64,000 nt of DNA from Akkermansiaceae bacterium (GTDB lineage Bacteria; Verrucomicrobiota; Verrucomicrobiia; Verrucomicrobiales; Akkermansiaceae). Each line of letters opens with the position of its first letter. Position 1 is the stretch's first letter. The stretch spans positions 930,001-994,000 of the forward strand of contig JAHCBC010000003.1 of assembly GCA_019634595.1 (NCBI GenBank). Reading direction: 5' to 3'. The notes below the pieces were generated by a model. The model did no database searches. It was not told the origin of the DNA and saw only the letters and a list, made by a program, of their open reading frames with translations. This document shows, piece by piece, positions 47,101 through 55,728 of this stretch. The position numbers and the translations under genes are program-made.

Positions 47101-47318
47101 TTGATGGCGACGATCTCGGAAAAGGAGGTGACCTTCAGCGCCATTTCCTTCGCGTTGAGTCCGTTGTAGGTCCACACCAGGGTGATCTGTGGACTCTCCA
47201 CCGTTGGCAGGATGTCGGTTGACATCCTCCTCACCGACATGATGCCGAAGAGCATGATCAGGATCGCGAAAACGCCGATCGTGTAGCGGTAACGGAGGGC
47301 AAAACGAACAATCCACAT
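44127..47318 (-). CDS. RND efflux transporter permease subunit
   Basis: A 1063-residue RND pump of the inner membrane, driven by the proton gradient. Two homologous halves each with a large periplasmic loop are visible; in TM4, GILVDNALVEIENTKRQ carries the proton-relay Asp (VDN rather than the AcrB-type DD), and SVRRMSTDILPTVESPQIT is the first periplasmic part. The VDN motif matches a broad class of RND proteins whose substrates range from drugs to lipids, so specificity cannot be named. The gene precedes its adaptor gene; promoter elements for the pair would lie in the 208-base gap before 47527, in which I see nothing specific. Confidence 0.93.
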   Translation of the reverse strand: MWIVRFALRYRYTIGVFAILIMLFGIMSVRRMSTDILPTVESPQITLVWTYNGLNAKEMALKVTSFSEIVAINNVDDLLEVRSETSNGVGLVKLVFQPYVNIEMAMTQVTAVSQTILRRMPQGTTPPLIVQSSPSSVPILQLIVSSDTQTDGQLYDYARLALRAQIQGIPGVRMSLPYGGAARQVMIELVPEALNAFGLSPADINRALGTQNLTLPSGMLREGDRELPVSINASPESVDAFLDLPIREIDGRVIFLRDVAHARDGEAISTNVVRLNGQNAVMVSVLKLGKASTVDIVNGILARMPEIQAAAPPGLSVEPIFDQSVFVNAAVGTVLHEIVLVGSLVALIVILFLGSWRSTLIVLCSIPLALLCSVLGLYLIGATFNLMTLGGLALAIGILVDNALVEIENTKRQIALGKPVQQAVLDSAREVAFPEFVSTTGICIVFMPIFMLSGTAAYVFKPLALAVIFAMIASYVLSRTLVPTLASMMMPSEVEAEKKPPGFIRRLHHGIEHLLDKVARAQAGILRFFLRRSIVVILLVLAVLGVGGGSAKFLGREFFPVTDAGLMSLFLRMPSGTRLEETGRRFADVHREIRRIIPKEELLFVAENIGQPSSINQAWVPSTAIGTFDGEILVQLAPGHKPTAEYMAKVRTMLAEKFPDVKGFFRPADATSQTLSSGAATTFEVRFIGRDVPGNLALANQLVERFSKVPGAVDVAFREVLDLPEFYLEVDRVRAAQLGITQQDAVSGLLSFLGSGASVSTSFWADPVTGSSYDVQVLAPPKSVEASPQLLDIPVKPSGGGEPVLLGAFARIGERKSSASISRTTLLPTFTVVGNVQGRDLGAVADDLESIMASLRPELKPNNRIELVGQAALMRSAYSELIGGLGLAAVLVFLVMVVNFQSWSMPFIAISGLPVAISGALFGLWVTGTPLSVPALMGVIMVVGVSTANSVLVTSFARDRLAEGVDGVSAALEAATTRLRPVIMTASAMILGVVPMAVGAGEGGEQNAPLGRAVIGGLLFGTMASLFLVPAVFAWAKGRVKATAPAANESTPILLDDHEPELS

Positions 47319-47526
47319 GGGCGATGGTCAGGGATATGGGGTCAGCGTTGGCCGAGCCGGGAGAATCTCCATGACATCCGTGGTCAGATCGGCTCGCAGG
47401 TGGTTCCCCCTGCGGCGTTTTGATCACGCTGTTGGTGCGGGAGAGGCCTACGGAATGGCACCGCATCCACGATGGTTACCCCCCATCGGCCAAATACGCG
47501 GATTTTCCCGGATTCGGAAGAAGGAT

Positions 47527-49305
47527 TCAGTGTGGCGGCAAGCCGCCGATGAACACGGGATCGATCTGGAAACGGTCATCCATCATGTCCTGGAAGAACA
47601 ATCCTTCCACCTTCTCACCCTGCGCATATCCCAGGTCGGACAGGTCGATCCCCACCGCGACGGCCCGATAAACCAGCTTCGTCGGCCGGGCGAGCAGCTT
47701 CATCGAGTTCAGATCCTCGAGGGAGTCCGCCACCTTGTTTTCGGAGAAATGGACATAGGGGGCGGTGACCCGCAACGCTTCGGAGCAATGCAGGTTGAGA
47801 TCGTAGTTGCGGATCGTGCGGCTGCGCAGCCCTTCCCTGAACTTGAGCGGACTGACGTGGAAGGGATCCCCCTCCGGCGGATAAATCACCGGCTGGAGTT
47901 CAAAGAACACCACATCCGGGCCGGGTCCGTTGGTCACCGGCTGGTGGAAACGGATCGCCAGGCCGGGCGTCCCGTCCTCACCGGTGGCCGTGTTCCTGAA
48001 CATGACCGGATCCGCCGTGAGCGGGGTGGCGGAACCTCCGGGATTGATCACGCCGGTGAGCAGCGACCGGTCCGCCAGGAGAGCCGCGGGCGAAACATTG
48101 CCATCCGGCGTCGTCAACAGGTAGTCATAGCGTGTCGCGCACGCCGGATCATTCGGATCCGCCGCGGCAGGGCTGGCGATCTTCGGCCCCGTCATCATGT
48201 AGCCGGAGGAAAGTTCGTCCGCCGCCTTGAACCAGATCACATCCGCCCCGATCAGTTGGTCCACCGGATAAATGATCGCCTCGCCCCCACGCTGCACGGT
48301 CACTTCCGTCAGATTCTCCGCATACCCGTCGTCCGCCGATGACGCCCGGTAGGAAATGATCCGGTCAGGAAGTTGCTTCCGGTACTTGCTGGCGTCGAAG
48401 GTCGCGGCCGTGGTCACCGGATGGAGGGAATCCCGGAGAAGCAGCGCCTGCTTTTCCTTCAAGCGGATCTCGTTGGCTGGCGATGTCTCCGGTTTTCCAT
48501 CAACGGCCGGATAGACATCCGCGATGCCTTCGACCACGTGGATCTCCGTTTCATTCGAGTCATTCACTTTCAGTGAGAACCGCGTGCCCCTGTCAACGAC
48601 CGTTGATCCGGGGGTGTCGATGCGGAACCCCTCGGCCCCCGGAGGCGCATGCACGGAGCAGGTGCCGGTATCCATCACCAGCACATCATTCTCCTTCACC
48701 CGGAACACAGCCGGGGCCTCCAGGATCGCTTCCGCACCATTGGGGAACTTCAGCTCCATCATCCCGGCGATGAGCGTGTATTCCTTGTCATAGGGAATCG
48801 CCGAATGGAGCTGCGGCGACAACTCGCCGAAGAACCTCGCATGGGCCAGGCGGACCACGCGGACATCGGGCACCGCGGCACCGGCCATCCGCGCCGGTTC
48901 ACGCGAGGCGTTTTTCCACAGCAGCACCGCCGCCAGCGTCACGCACGCTGCGGCCAATCCCGTCACGACGAGACGCAGCCCGCGGGATCCCCGCGGCTTC
49001 ATCCCATGGCTCGTGCGTTCCAGGGAAACCAGCTCCCGCTGCTTGCGCAGCACCTCACTGGTGAAGGAAACGCCGTCCTTCGGCAGGCGCTCCCGCAGGG
49101 CCTTCACGAACCGCTCGCTGCCCTCGTCGCTTTCCTTGTACAGGTAGCCCAACAGCCGGTGGGTCTGGTAAAGTGGCGCCACCTGTGCGGCCAGCCCCTC
49201 GTTTCCCGCCAGCAACTCACGGAGTTCAGCCACACCCTGCTCATCCAGATCCCCTTCGAGGTAATCCGTCCACAGGCGTTCGAACCGTTGTTGCTCGCTT
49301 TCCAT
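47527..49305 (-). CDS. FecR-domain membrane protein (probable anti-sigma factor)
   Basis: A 592-residue protein. Residues 1-110 form a cytoplasmic part with the FecR-type start ESEQQRFERLWTDYLEGDLD, then a transmembrane helix (LRLVVTGLAAACVTLAAVLL), then a FecR domain (VFRVKENDVLVMDTGTCSVH, RIDTPGSTVVDRGTRFSLKV, ETEIHVVEGIADVYPAVDGK). A long, weakly conserved C-terminal part follows. It starts four bases after the sigma factor stop, so the pair is a sigma/anti-sigma unit like FecI/FecR. In this phylum the ligand-sensing side is diverse, and no TonB receptor is adjacent. Confidence 0.88.
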   Translation of the reverse strand: MESEQQRFERLWTDYLEGDLDEQGVAELRELLAGNEGLAAQVAPLYQTHRLLGYLYKESDEGSERFVKALRERLPKDGVSFTSEVLRKQRELVSLERTSHGMKPRGSRGLRLVVTGLAAACVTLAAVLLWKNASREPARMAGAAVPDVRVVRLAHARFFGELSPQLHSAIPYDKEYTLIAGMMELKFPNGAEAILEAPAVFRVKENDVLVMDTGTCSVHAPPGAEGFRIDTPGSTVVDRGTRFSLKVNDSNETEIHVVEGIADVYPAVDGKPETSPANEIRLKEKQALLLRDSLHPVTTAATFDASKYRKQLPDRIISYRASSADDGYAENLTEVTVQRGGEAIIYPVDQLIGADVIWFKAADELSSGYMMTGPKIASPAAADPNDPACATRYDYLLTTPDGNVSPAALLADRSLLTGVINPGGSATPLTADPVMFRNTATGEDGTPGLAIRFHQPVTNGPGPDVVFFELQPVIYPPEGDPFHVSPLKFREGLRSRTIRNYDLNLHCSEALRVTAPYVHFSENKVADSLEDLNSMKLLARPTKLVYRAVAVGIDLSDLGYAQGEKVEGLFFQDMMDDRFQIDPVFIGGLPPH

Positions 49306-49309
49306 GATA

Positions 49310-49972
49310 TCAGGTGATGGTTCCTTCCATGCGCTGCTCCAGGCACTGCTGGAGCTTCCGGCGCAATTTCCAAAGCTGTTTCTTGACCGCAGGCACGGAG
49401 CGCTCGCTCAGCCTCGCCATCTCCTCAAGGGATATTTCGTCATAATACCGCCATTTCAGGAGGCACGCCAGATCCTGGCTGAGGGAGGCCATGCACTTCT
49501 TCAGATGCCCCACCTGGGTCATCAGATGCTCAGGCTCCACCTCCGCCTCGCCGTGGAGCTTCTGCAGCAGATCCGGCGCGTACCGTGAGTGATAGTCCGC
49601 GATCCGGCGCAGACGCGTCGTCTCCGTCTTCAACTGCCAGCGCGCGATGCTGAAAAGCCAAGCACCGAAATTGGTTCCCTCCTCGAATTCATGAATCCGG
49701 GTGTAGGCGGCAATGAAGCTCTTTTGCGCGATCTCATCCGCGTCCACCCCGGGCGGCGACAGCGTGGCCAGCCACGCACGCAAAGGACGCTCGAAGCGGT
49801 ATACGACCACTTCGAAGGCATCGGCATCACCCTGCTTGATGCGCCTGATGCACCCGTCGTCCGGATCTTCTGAAAGATACTCCTTCACGTCTGTCCGTAC
49901 CGTTATGGCACGATCCGGTTCCAGGTTACCCTCAAACTCATTTTCCAAGCCTGCTTCCGCTGAAATATTCAT
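49310..49972 (-). CDS. ECF-type RNA polymerase sigma factor
   Basis: A 220-residue sigma-70-family factor of the ECF group. Region 2 contains AWLATLSPPGVDADEIAQKS and GTNFGAWLFSIARWQLKTET, region 4 DEISLEEMARLSERSVPAVK with the helix-turn-helix. The N-terminal tail is longer than in E. coli ECF factors. It resembles the planctomycete/verrucomicrobial sigma family whose genes are commonly followed by a FecR-type protein, as here. The 247-base gap upstream is AT-rich near the start and contains its likely promoter, which I cannot define. Target genes unknown. Confidence 0.92.
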   Translation of the reverse strand: MNISAEAGLENEFEGNLEPDRAITVRTDVKEYLSEDPDDGCIRRIKQGDADAFEVVVYRFERPLRAWLATLSPPGVDADEIAQKSFIAAYTRIHEFEEGTNFGAWLFSIARWQLKTETTRLRRIADYHSRYAPDLLQKLHGEAEVEPEHLMTQVGHLKKCMASLSQDLACLLKWRYYDEISLEEMARLSERSVPAVKKQLWKLRRKLQQCLEQRMEGTIT

Positions 49973-50219
49973 AATTAACTGTTTATCAATAATTAAAACG
50001 CAAACAGCATGATACGGGACCTCCTTTCTGTTTTTGTCATTTCTCCGGATCCGCGGAGAACGTCAGATCATCCACAAGAAAGCTCCTGCAGCTCCGCCTT
50101 AGCCATGTGCATGTGGCCAAAGATCGGATCCGGGGGTTAGCGAGCAGCCACCTGGCTGAAGCAGCGTTGATGTTCGCCAAAAGATTGAAAAGCACCACGG
50201 GCATAGTAGACTCCTGCTC

Positions 50220-50429
50220 ATGGCAACGCTTTTCGAAGTTCAGAAAGCTGCGGACGAACTGAACAGCGAGGACCGCGCTGGACTAGTCGCCCACCTCCTT
50301 TCTTCTTTCTCCTCGGCTCCGTTGGGACCGGACGATGACGAGGTTGATCGCCGGGAGACCGAGTTGGATTCAGGTCAGATTACGGCCCTGAGCCATGCAG
50401 AATTTTTATCGGCAGTTGGCCGTCAATGA
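50220..50429 (+). CDS. Addiction-module antitoxin (RelB/stability protein type)
   Basis: A 69-residue protein: MATLFEVQKAADELNSEDRA, then GLVAHLLSSF and a charged end with VDRRETELDSGQITALSHAE. It matches the addiction-module component family (TIGR02574-like, short alpha-helical antitoxins) in length and in the EFxxxA motif. It overlaps the ParE-like gene downstream by four bases (ATGA), the usual antitoxin-toxin order. Family assigned from pattern, not from a search. Confidence 0.8.
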   Translation: MATLFEVQKAADELNSEDRAGLVAHLLSSFSSAPLGPDDDEVDRRETELDSGQITALSHAEFLSAVGRQ

Positions 50430-50719
50430 GATCCCTCTCCTATCATCCGCGTGTTCCGTCGGAGGTCGGGGAGATACTCGCCTATTACGAGGGAATATCC
50501 CAGATACTCACCGACGATTTCTGGGCCGAACTCACACAGGCCCTGGAATACGCCCGCGAATATCCAACCCGCCACCATTTTGATCCCAGCGGCCGCCGAC
50601 GTGGCAATTTGAGCCGCTTCCCGTATCATTTCCTATTTCGGGTATTTCCGACAACCGTCAGAATCACCGCGGTAAGGCACAACGGCCGAAATCCAACCCA
50701 CGGAAGTCGCCGCCAATAA
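50426..50719 (+). CDS. RelE/ParE-family toxin
   Basis: A 97-residue protein with the ParE/RelE fold pattern: LSYHPRVPSEVGEILAYYEG, FWAELTQALEYAREYPTRHH and the C-terminal strands SRFPYHFLFRVFPTTVRITA followed by VRHNGRNP. ParE toxins block gyrase and RelE toxins cut mRNA on the ribosome; the type cannot be chosen by eye. The start overlaps the antitoxin stop, and the gene ends just before a hairpin shared with the converging argS. Confidence 0.85.
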   Translation: MRSLSYHPRVPSEVGEILAYYEGISQILTDDFWAELTQALEYAREYPTRHHFDPSGRRRGNLSRFPYHFLFRVFPTTVRITAVRHNGRNPTHGSRRQ

Positions 50720-50726
50720 CAACAAA

Positions 50727-50758
50727 GCGAATCCTTTCCACGTGAGAAAAGGATTCGC
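50727..50758 (-). terminator. Terminator hairpin between parE-like gene and argS
   Basis: An 11-bp perfect stem, GCGAATCCTTT (50727-50737) with AAAGGATTCGC (50748-50758). On the minus strand the tail reads TTTGTTGTTATT, moderately T-rich, so it probably ends argS transcripts; on the plus strand it has no T tail. Confidence 0.65.
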
Positions 50759-50781
50759 CCGTCCAAAGTCCGCGCTCCATT

Positions 50782-52530
50782 TCACATCCTCTCCGGAACC
50801 CGGATGCCGAGCAGGCCGAGGCCCTGTTTCAGCACGCGGGAGGTGAGTTCGCAGAGCGAGAGGCGGCTGTCGCGCACCGCTGTCTCCGCCTTCAGCACCG
50901 GGCAGGCTTCGAAGAAGGAGTGGAAGGCACGCGCCACCTCCAGCAGGTAGTTCGCCAGCAGGTTCGGGCGGAAATCATCCAGAATGGTCGGCACGACCTC
51001 CCCGAAGCGGACCAGCAGGCGGGCGAGGTGGATTTCCTGTTCCTCCGCCAGCGAAACGGGGGCGAGATCCTTGGGAGCCTCATCGCCCAGCTTCCGCCAG
51101 ATGGAGCGGCTGCGGACGTAGGCGTTCTGGAGGTAGGGCGCGGTGTCCCCCTGGAGGGCCAGCATTTTCTCCAGGTCGAACACGTAGTCGGAACTGCGGT
51201 GGTGGGCCAGTTCGGTGAACTTCACCGCGCTGATGCCGATGAGTTCGGCCAGATCCTTCCGTTCTTCGTCCGTTTCCACGCGGGATCGCTCCGCGACCGC
51301 CACACCGGCGGCGGCCACCGCTTCATCGAGGAGGTCCGCCAGTTGGGGGAGGTCCCCCGAACGGGTTTTCAGGGGCTTGCCGTCCTTGCCGAGGATCGTG
51401 CCGAAGGAAATGTGGCGCAGGTCCATGCCATCGAGATCGAGGCGCGCGGCGACATCGAAAAGCTGCTGGAAATGCAAGGACTGGCGGTGGTCCACCACAT
51501 ACCAGACGGAGTCTGCCTTCCACTGGGAACGGCGGTATTCCAGCGTGGCGAGGTCGGTCGTGGCGTAGTTGAAGCCGCCGTCGCTCTTGCGGACGATCAT
51601 CGGGAAATCCCCCCAGCCGCTCTCGTTCCGCACTTTGAATGGGTCCGCTTCCGGCTTCTTCGTTTCGTCGGAGAACACACAGACGGCTCCCTCGCTCATG
51701 CGGGCGATGCCGTTGCCGAGCAGTTCATCCACCAAGCCCGCCAGACGGTCGTTGTAGAAGCTCTCACCCAGCCAGTGGTCGAAGCTGACGTCGAGGCGGC
51801 CATAGATCTTCTGCAGGCCCGCCTTGGAAAGGTCGATGCAGCGCTGCCAGATGCCGAGGTTCTCCGGATCCCCGGCCTGGAGCTTCACCAGCTCCGCCTT
51901 GCACAGCTCGCGGATCTCCGGATCCTCCTTGCCGGCGTTGTTCACCTCGCGGTAGAGCCGCACCAGCTCGGTGATGGGGTCCGCCTCAAGCGCTTCCGCA
52001 TTCAGGTGGTTCTTCCATCCGAAGAGGATCATCCCGAACTGGGTCCCCCAGTCGCCGATGTGGTTGTCCGAGATGACGTTGTAGCCCAGCGAGCGGGCAA
52101 CGCGGCAGAGCGTGTCACCGATGATGGTCGAGCGGATGTGGCCAACGTGCATGGGTTTCGCCACGTTCGGCGCGGAGAAATCCACCACCACGGTCTTTCC
52201 TTCCCCGATCTGCGGCACACCGAGACGGGCGTCACCCAGGAGTTCCGTGGAGAGAAGGGCGTAGGCTTCCGGGAAAATCCGGAAATTCAGGAAACCCGGC
52301 CCGGCGATTTCCGCCGCGGCGATCCCGGCGAGGTCGATCCTGTCGATGATTTCCTGTGCCAGCGCGCGGGGGTTCTTGCCATGCCTTTTTGCCAGCACCA
52401 TCGCCGCATTCGACTGGTAGTCACCAAAGCGGAGATCCGCCGCAGGGGTCACCGCGGCGGGAGTAGGCTCGCCCAGAACGGATTCGAGGGCGAGGGCAAG
52501 ACGGGATTCGAGAAGCTGGAGGAGCGTCAT
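50782..52530 (-). CDS. argS: Arginyl-tRNA synthetase
   Basis: A 582-residue class I aminoacyl-tRNA synthetase. The HIGH-like motif APNVAKPMHVGHIRST lies near residue 125, followed by VARSLGYNVISDNHIGDWGT, typical of ArgS; the N-terminal extension (LGEPTPAAVTPAADLRFGDYQ) is the ArgS additional domain, and the C-terminal helical anticodon-binding domain ends in the usual LGLLGIRVPERM. It charges the arginine tRNAs, one of which is encoded at 30794. The frame begins at 52554 but the conserved start is at 52530. It is followed by a terminator. Confidence 0.96.
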   Translation of the reverse strand: MTLLQLLESRLALALESVLGEPTPAAVTPAADLRFGDYQSNAAMVLAKRHGKNPRALAQEIIDRIDLAGIAAAEIAGPGFLNFRIFPEAYALLSTELLGDARLGVPQIGEGKTVVVDFSAPNVAKPMHVGHIRSTIIGDTLCRVARSLGYNVISDNHIGDWGTQFGMILFGWKNHLNAEALEADPITELVRLYREVNNAGKEDPEIRELCKAELVKLQAGDPENLGIWQRCIDLSKAGLQKIYGRLDVSFDHWLGESFYNDRLAGLVDELLGNGIARMSEGAVCVFSDETKKPEADPFKVRNESGWGDFPMIVRKSDGGFNYATTDLATLEYRRSQWKADSVWYVVDHRQSLHFQQLFDVAARLDLDGMDLRHISFGTILGKDGKPLKTRSGDLPQLADLLDEAVAAAGVAVAERSRVETDEERKDLAELIGISAVKFTELAHHRSSDYVFDLEKMLALQGDTAPYLQNAYVRSRSIWRKLGDEAPKDLAPVSLAEEQEIHLARLLVRFGEVVPTILDDFRPNLLANYLLEVARAFHSFFEACPVLKAETAVRDSRLSLCELTSRVLKQGLGLLGIRVPERM

Positions 52531-52577
52531 GGCTTGCGGGGATGTTCCGCACAAACGACGCGGAGGGGAAGCCGAAG

Positions 52578-53060
52578 TTAAGGATTCGGTGAACCGGTGC
52601 GGGATGGCCGGGAATCGAGGATCGCCAGCATGTCCTCCTCGCTGTCCGCCTCCACGAGCTGGCGGCGGACTTCCGCGTTGGTGAACATCTTCGCGATCGC
52701 CGCCAAGGTCCGCAGATGGAGGTGGTAGTCCTTCCGCGGGACAATGAAGAGGATGATGAGCTGGACGGGCTTTTCATCCAGCGCCTGGTAGTCGATGCCC
52801 TCCCTGGACCGGCCGAAAATGGCGACCACCTCATCCAGTTCATCGGAAAACGCGTGGGGGATCGCCACACCACCGCCGATGCCGGTGCTGACCTGTTCCT
52901 CGCGGGCCTTCAGGGAGGCCAGGACGCCCTCGGCCTGTTCTTCCGGTAGCTTCCCACAGGCCACAAGCCTACCCACCAGTTCCACGATGGAAGCCCAGTG
53001 TTCGCCCGCCTTCACATCCAGAAGGATTTGATCGGGACTTAACAACTGGGCCAACTTCAT
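52578..53060 (-). CDS. PTS EIIA domain protein, PtsN-like
   Basis: A 160-residue protein of the fructose/mannitol-type EIIA fold. The phosphorylated His lies in GGGVAIPHAFSDELDEVVAI near residue 68, preceded by VLASLKAREEQVSTGIG. It resembles PtsN (EIIA-Ntr), which is regulatory rather than transporting, and no other PTS gene is adjacent. It is the gene before argS in transcription order (47 bases upstream), a pairing without an obvious functional reason. The frame is open upstream to 53459; MKLAQLLSPDQILLD at 53060 is the family start. Confidence 0.88.
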   Translation of the reverse strand: MKLAQLLSPDQILLDVKAGEHWASIVELVGRLVACGKLPEEQAEGVLASLKAREEQVSTGIGGGVAIPHAFSDELDEVVAIFGRSREGIDYQALDEKPVQLIILFIVPRKDYHLHLRTLAAIAKMFTNAEVRRQLVEADSEEDMLAILDSRPSRTGSPNP

Positions 53061-53205
53061 GGTGAAATTTCCCGCAATGACAGCGTAACGGGATGGCGGA
53101 GTTACCGTTGTGATCCGGGGTTGGCAAGAGGATTTCCCCCGGACGGGGGATGGCGTCCCGGCCCCTCCTCCCCTCCTTTCTCCTTTCACGAGGGGGGATT
53201 CCGGC

Positions 53206-53230
53206 CTCTCCCCGGGGTTGACGGGGAGAG
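53206..53230 (+). repeat. Hairpin in the leader of grpE
   Basis: CTCTCCCCG (53206-53214) pairs with CGGGGAGAG (53222-53230) around a seven-base loop, ending 23 bases before the grpE start. Outside it CCGG on each side could extend the stem. It is not a CIRCE (HrcA) element. It may be a leader structure or part of a dispersed repeat. Confidence 0.4.
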
Positions 53231-53253
53231 ATCCGGGGCTACACCTATCCGCC

Positions 53254-53829
53254 ATGCAAGCCGACGCTGACCGCAACAATCCCCAGGACCCCTCCGACCT
53301 TCCCGTGGATGAAACCTTGTCCCCGGAAGACACGGCGACCGAAAACACCTCCACCGAAGGTGAGCTCGACCCTTGGGAGCAACTGGAAGCGGAAGCCGCG
53401 AAGTGGAAGGACGTCTCCCTCCGCACGGCGGCGGAAATGGACAATCTCAGGAAGCGCACGGCCCGGGAGCGCGAAGAAGCGGTCCGCTACGCCAACCAGC
53501 GTCTGCTGGAGGACCTGCTGCCGGTGATCGACAATTTCGAGATGGGCATGCAGGCAGCCTCCCAGGACCAGTCGTCCATGATCTACATCGGCATGGACAT
53601 GGTCCGCCGCCAGCTCAACGACTTCCTTTCCAACCAAGGTGCCCAGGAGATCCCGACCACCGGGAAATTCGACCCGAACCTCCATGATGCGGTGGCCCAG
53701 GAAGATTGCGCCGCCGGTGAGGAAGGCCGGATCCTCCGCGTGACCCGCCGCGGCTTCAAACTCCGCGACCGCCTGCTGCGCCCTGCCAGCGTGGTGGTTT
53801 CCAAACTCCCCTCCTCCCCCGAAGCCTGA
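53254..53829 (+). CDS. grpE: GrpE nucleotide exchange factor
   Basis: A 191-residue co-chaperone that releases ADP from DnaK. After an acidic N-terminus, [20 protein letters not shown] and [20 protein letters not shown] form the long dimerising helix, [20 protein letters not shown] is the GrpE signature, and [14 protein letters not shown] begins the C-terminal beta-domain. The frame extends upstream to 53110, but the ATG at 53254 gives the standard protein. dnaJ follows five bases after its stop; dnaK is not in the window. Confidence 0.96.
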   Translation: MQADADRNNPQDPSDLPVDETLSPEDTATENTSTEGELDPWEQLEAEAAKWKDVSLRTAAEMDNLRKRTAREREEAVRYANQRLLEDLLPVIDNFEMGMQAASQDQSSMIYIGMDMVRRQLNDFLSNQGAQEIPTTGKFDPNLHDAVAQEDCAAGEEGRILRVTRRGFKLRDRLLRPASVVVSKLPSSPEA

Positions 53830-53834
53830 TCCCC

Positions 53835-54995
53835 ATGGCGGACAAACGCGACTACTACGAAATCCTGGGCGTCGCCCGCGACGCCTCCCAGGATGAGATC
53901 AAGAAGGCCTACCGCAAGCTGGCGGTGAAACTCCACCCGGACAAAAACCCGGGGGACGCCACGGCGGAAGAACGCTTCAAGGAACTGGGTGAGGCCTATG
54001 AGGCCCTGAGCGACGCCGACAAGCGGGCCGCCTACGACCGCTATGGCCACGCCGCATTTTCCGGCGGTATGGGTGGCGGTCGTTCCGGTGGTGGCGGCGG
54101 CTTCCACGACCCGATGGACATCTTCTCCCAGGTGTTCGGCGGCGCGTTCGGTGGCGGCTTCGAGGAATTCTTCGGTGGCGGCGGCGGTTCGTCGCGCAGG
54201 AAAAGCTCCGGCAAGCAACGCGGCAGCGACCTGCGCTACGATCTGGAGATCTCTCTCGAAGAGGCCGCGAATGGCGTCGAGAAGGAACTGGAGATCGAAC
54301 GCTACGTCCCGTGCGACACCTGCAGCTCGAAAGGAACCAAGGGTTCCGGCGGGGTGAAGGTCTGCCAGACCTGCGGTGGCCGCGGCGTGGTCGCCCGTCA
54401 GGCGGGTATCTTCATCCAGCAATCAACCTGCCCGGAATGCCGGGGGGCCGGTGAGACGATTTCCGATCCCTGCTCCTCCTGCAAAGGCGAAGGCCGCGTC
54501 CAGCGGGACAGCCGCATCAAGCTGCGCATCCCCGCTGGTGTCGATACCGGCACACGCCTGCGTTCCTCCGGAAATGGCGACGCCGGTGTCCGCGGTGGAG
54601 AGGCCGGCGACCTTTATGTTTTCCTCCACGTCCGCGACCACGATCTCTTCGAGCGTGACGGGGATGACCTGTTCTGCGAGGTGCCTCTGCCATTCAGCAT
54701 CGCGGCGCTGGGCGGTGAGCTGAAGGTGCCCACCCTGGACGGCCAATCCTCGATCAAGATCCCCGTCGGCACGCAGGGAGGCACGGTCTTCCGCCTGCGC
54801 GGCAAGGGTATCTCCGCACTTTCCGGCGGTGGCCGGAAGGGCGACCTGAACGTCCGCGTGCAGGTGGAGGTTCCCACGAAGCTCAACAGCTCCCAGCAGG
54901 AGAAGCTGCGGCTTTTCTCCGAATCCATCGGCGAACAGAACTCCCCGATGCAGGAGTCCTTCTTCCAGAAGGCGAAACGCTTCTTCGACCGCTGA
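53835..54995 (+). CDS. dnaJ: DnaJ chaperone (type I J-protein)
   Basis: A 386-residue type I DnaJ. The J-domain begins [20 protein letters not shown] and has the catalytic HPD in LHPDKNPG near residue 34; a Gly/Phe-rich region ([20 protein letters not shown]) follows, then the zinc finger CxxCxGxG repeats ([35 protein letters not shown]) and the C-terminal substrate-binding part. Length agrees with other DnaJ proteins (about 375-390). It lies between grpE and rsmE in one tight run. Confidence 0.97.
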   Translation: MADKRDYYEILGVARDASQDEIKKAYRKLAVKLHPDKNPGDATAEERFKELGEAYEALSDADKRAAYDRYGHAAFSGGMGGGRSGGGGGFHDPMDIFSQVFGGAFGGGFEEFFGGGGGSSRRKSSGKQRGSDLRYDLEISLEEAANGVEKELEIERYVPCDTCSSKGTKGSGGVKVCQTCGGRGVVARQAGIFIQQSTCPECRGAGETISDPCSSCKGEGRVQRDSRIKLRIPAGVDTGTRLRSSGNGDAGVRGGEAGDLYVFLHVRDHDLFERDGDDLFCEVPLPFSIAALGGELKVPTLDGQSSIKIPVGTQGGTVFRLRGKGISALSGGGRKGDLNVRVQVEVPTKLNSSQQEKLRLFSESIGEQNSPMQESFFQKAKRFFDR

Positions 54996-54999
54996 ACCG

Positions 55000-55716
55000 A
55001 TGGCCCGCTTCTTTCTCCCGCCGGACGCGTGGGGCGGCAGCCCCGCCCTCACGGGGGACGAAGCGCGCCACCTCTCCCAGGTGCTGCGCGGAAAGGCGGG
55101 TGAACGGATCACCGTCTTCGACGGACGCGGCCGCCGGGCCGCGGCCACGGTGCTGGGCGTCTCGAAAGACCGCGTCCCGCTGGAGCTGGGGGAGCCGGTG
55201 GTTTCCCCGAACAGCGGAGCCTCCATCATCCTCGCCCAAGCGATCCCGAAGGGAAAGAACATGGACTTCATCGTCCAGAAAGCCGTCGAACTGGGGGTCA
55301 CCGCCATCCAGCCGCTGGTGACCGGCAACACCGTCGTCCAGCCGGGCGACGGGAAGTCCGAGAAATGGCGACGCGTGGCGCTGGAGGCCTGCAAGCAATG
55401 CGGGCAGGACACCCTTCCCGAAATCGCCGAACCGCTGCCGTTCGACCGGTGGATTGCCCCACCATCCGGCGACGGGGATCTGAGGATCATCGCATCACTG
55501 GCGACGGGGAGCCAACCGCTGAAGGACATCCTCCGTGGAAATGAAACACCCCGCTCCGTGACCTACCTGGTGGGGCCGGAGGGTGATTTCACCCCGCAGG
55601 AAACCCGGACCGCCATGGACCATGGATTTCTCCCCGCCAGCCTCGGCGGAATCGTCCTGCGGGTGGAGACCGCCACCCTGTGCGGGCTGGCGGTGCTGCG
55701 GTATGAGTTCCCGTGA
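55000..55716 (+). CDS. rsmE: 16S rRNA (uracil-1498-N3)-methyltransferase RsmE
   Basis: A 238-residue SPOUT-family enzyme that methylates N3 of uridine 1498 in 16S rRNA. The N-terminus has LTGDEARHLSQVLRGKAGE, the middle ILAQAIPKGKNMDFIVQKAV and ELGVTAIQPLVTGNTVV, and the C-terminal knot VTYLVGPEGDFTPQET and LGGIVLRVETATLCGLAVL. These are the conserved RsmE motifs. It begins four bases after dnaJ's stop and probably shares its operon, a common arrangement. Confidence 0.95.
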   Translation: MARFFLPPDAWGGSPALTGDEARHLSQVLRGKAGERITVFDGRGRRAAATVLGVSKDRVPLELGEPVVSPNSGASIILAQAIPKGKNMDFIVQKAVELGVTAIQPLVTGNTVVQPGDGKSEKWRRVALEACKQCGQDTLPEIAEPLPFDRWIAPPSGDGDLRIIASLATGSQPLKDILRGNETPRSVTYLVGPEGDFTPQETRTAMDHGFLPASLGGIVLRVETATLCGLAVLRYEFP

Positions 55717-55728
55717 ACTCCTGAAACT

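Noticed and set aside
49973..50219. Possible small RNA or extra gene in the gap before the antitoxin
   Set aside because: Only short ORFs without coding signs and a weak inverted repeat are present; nothing can be supported.
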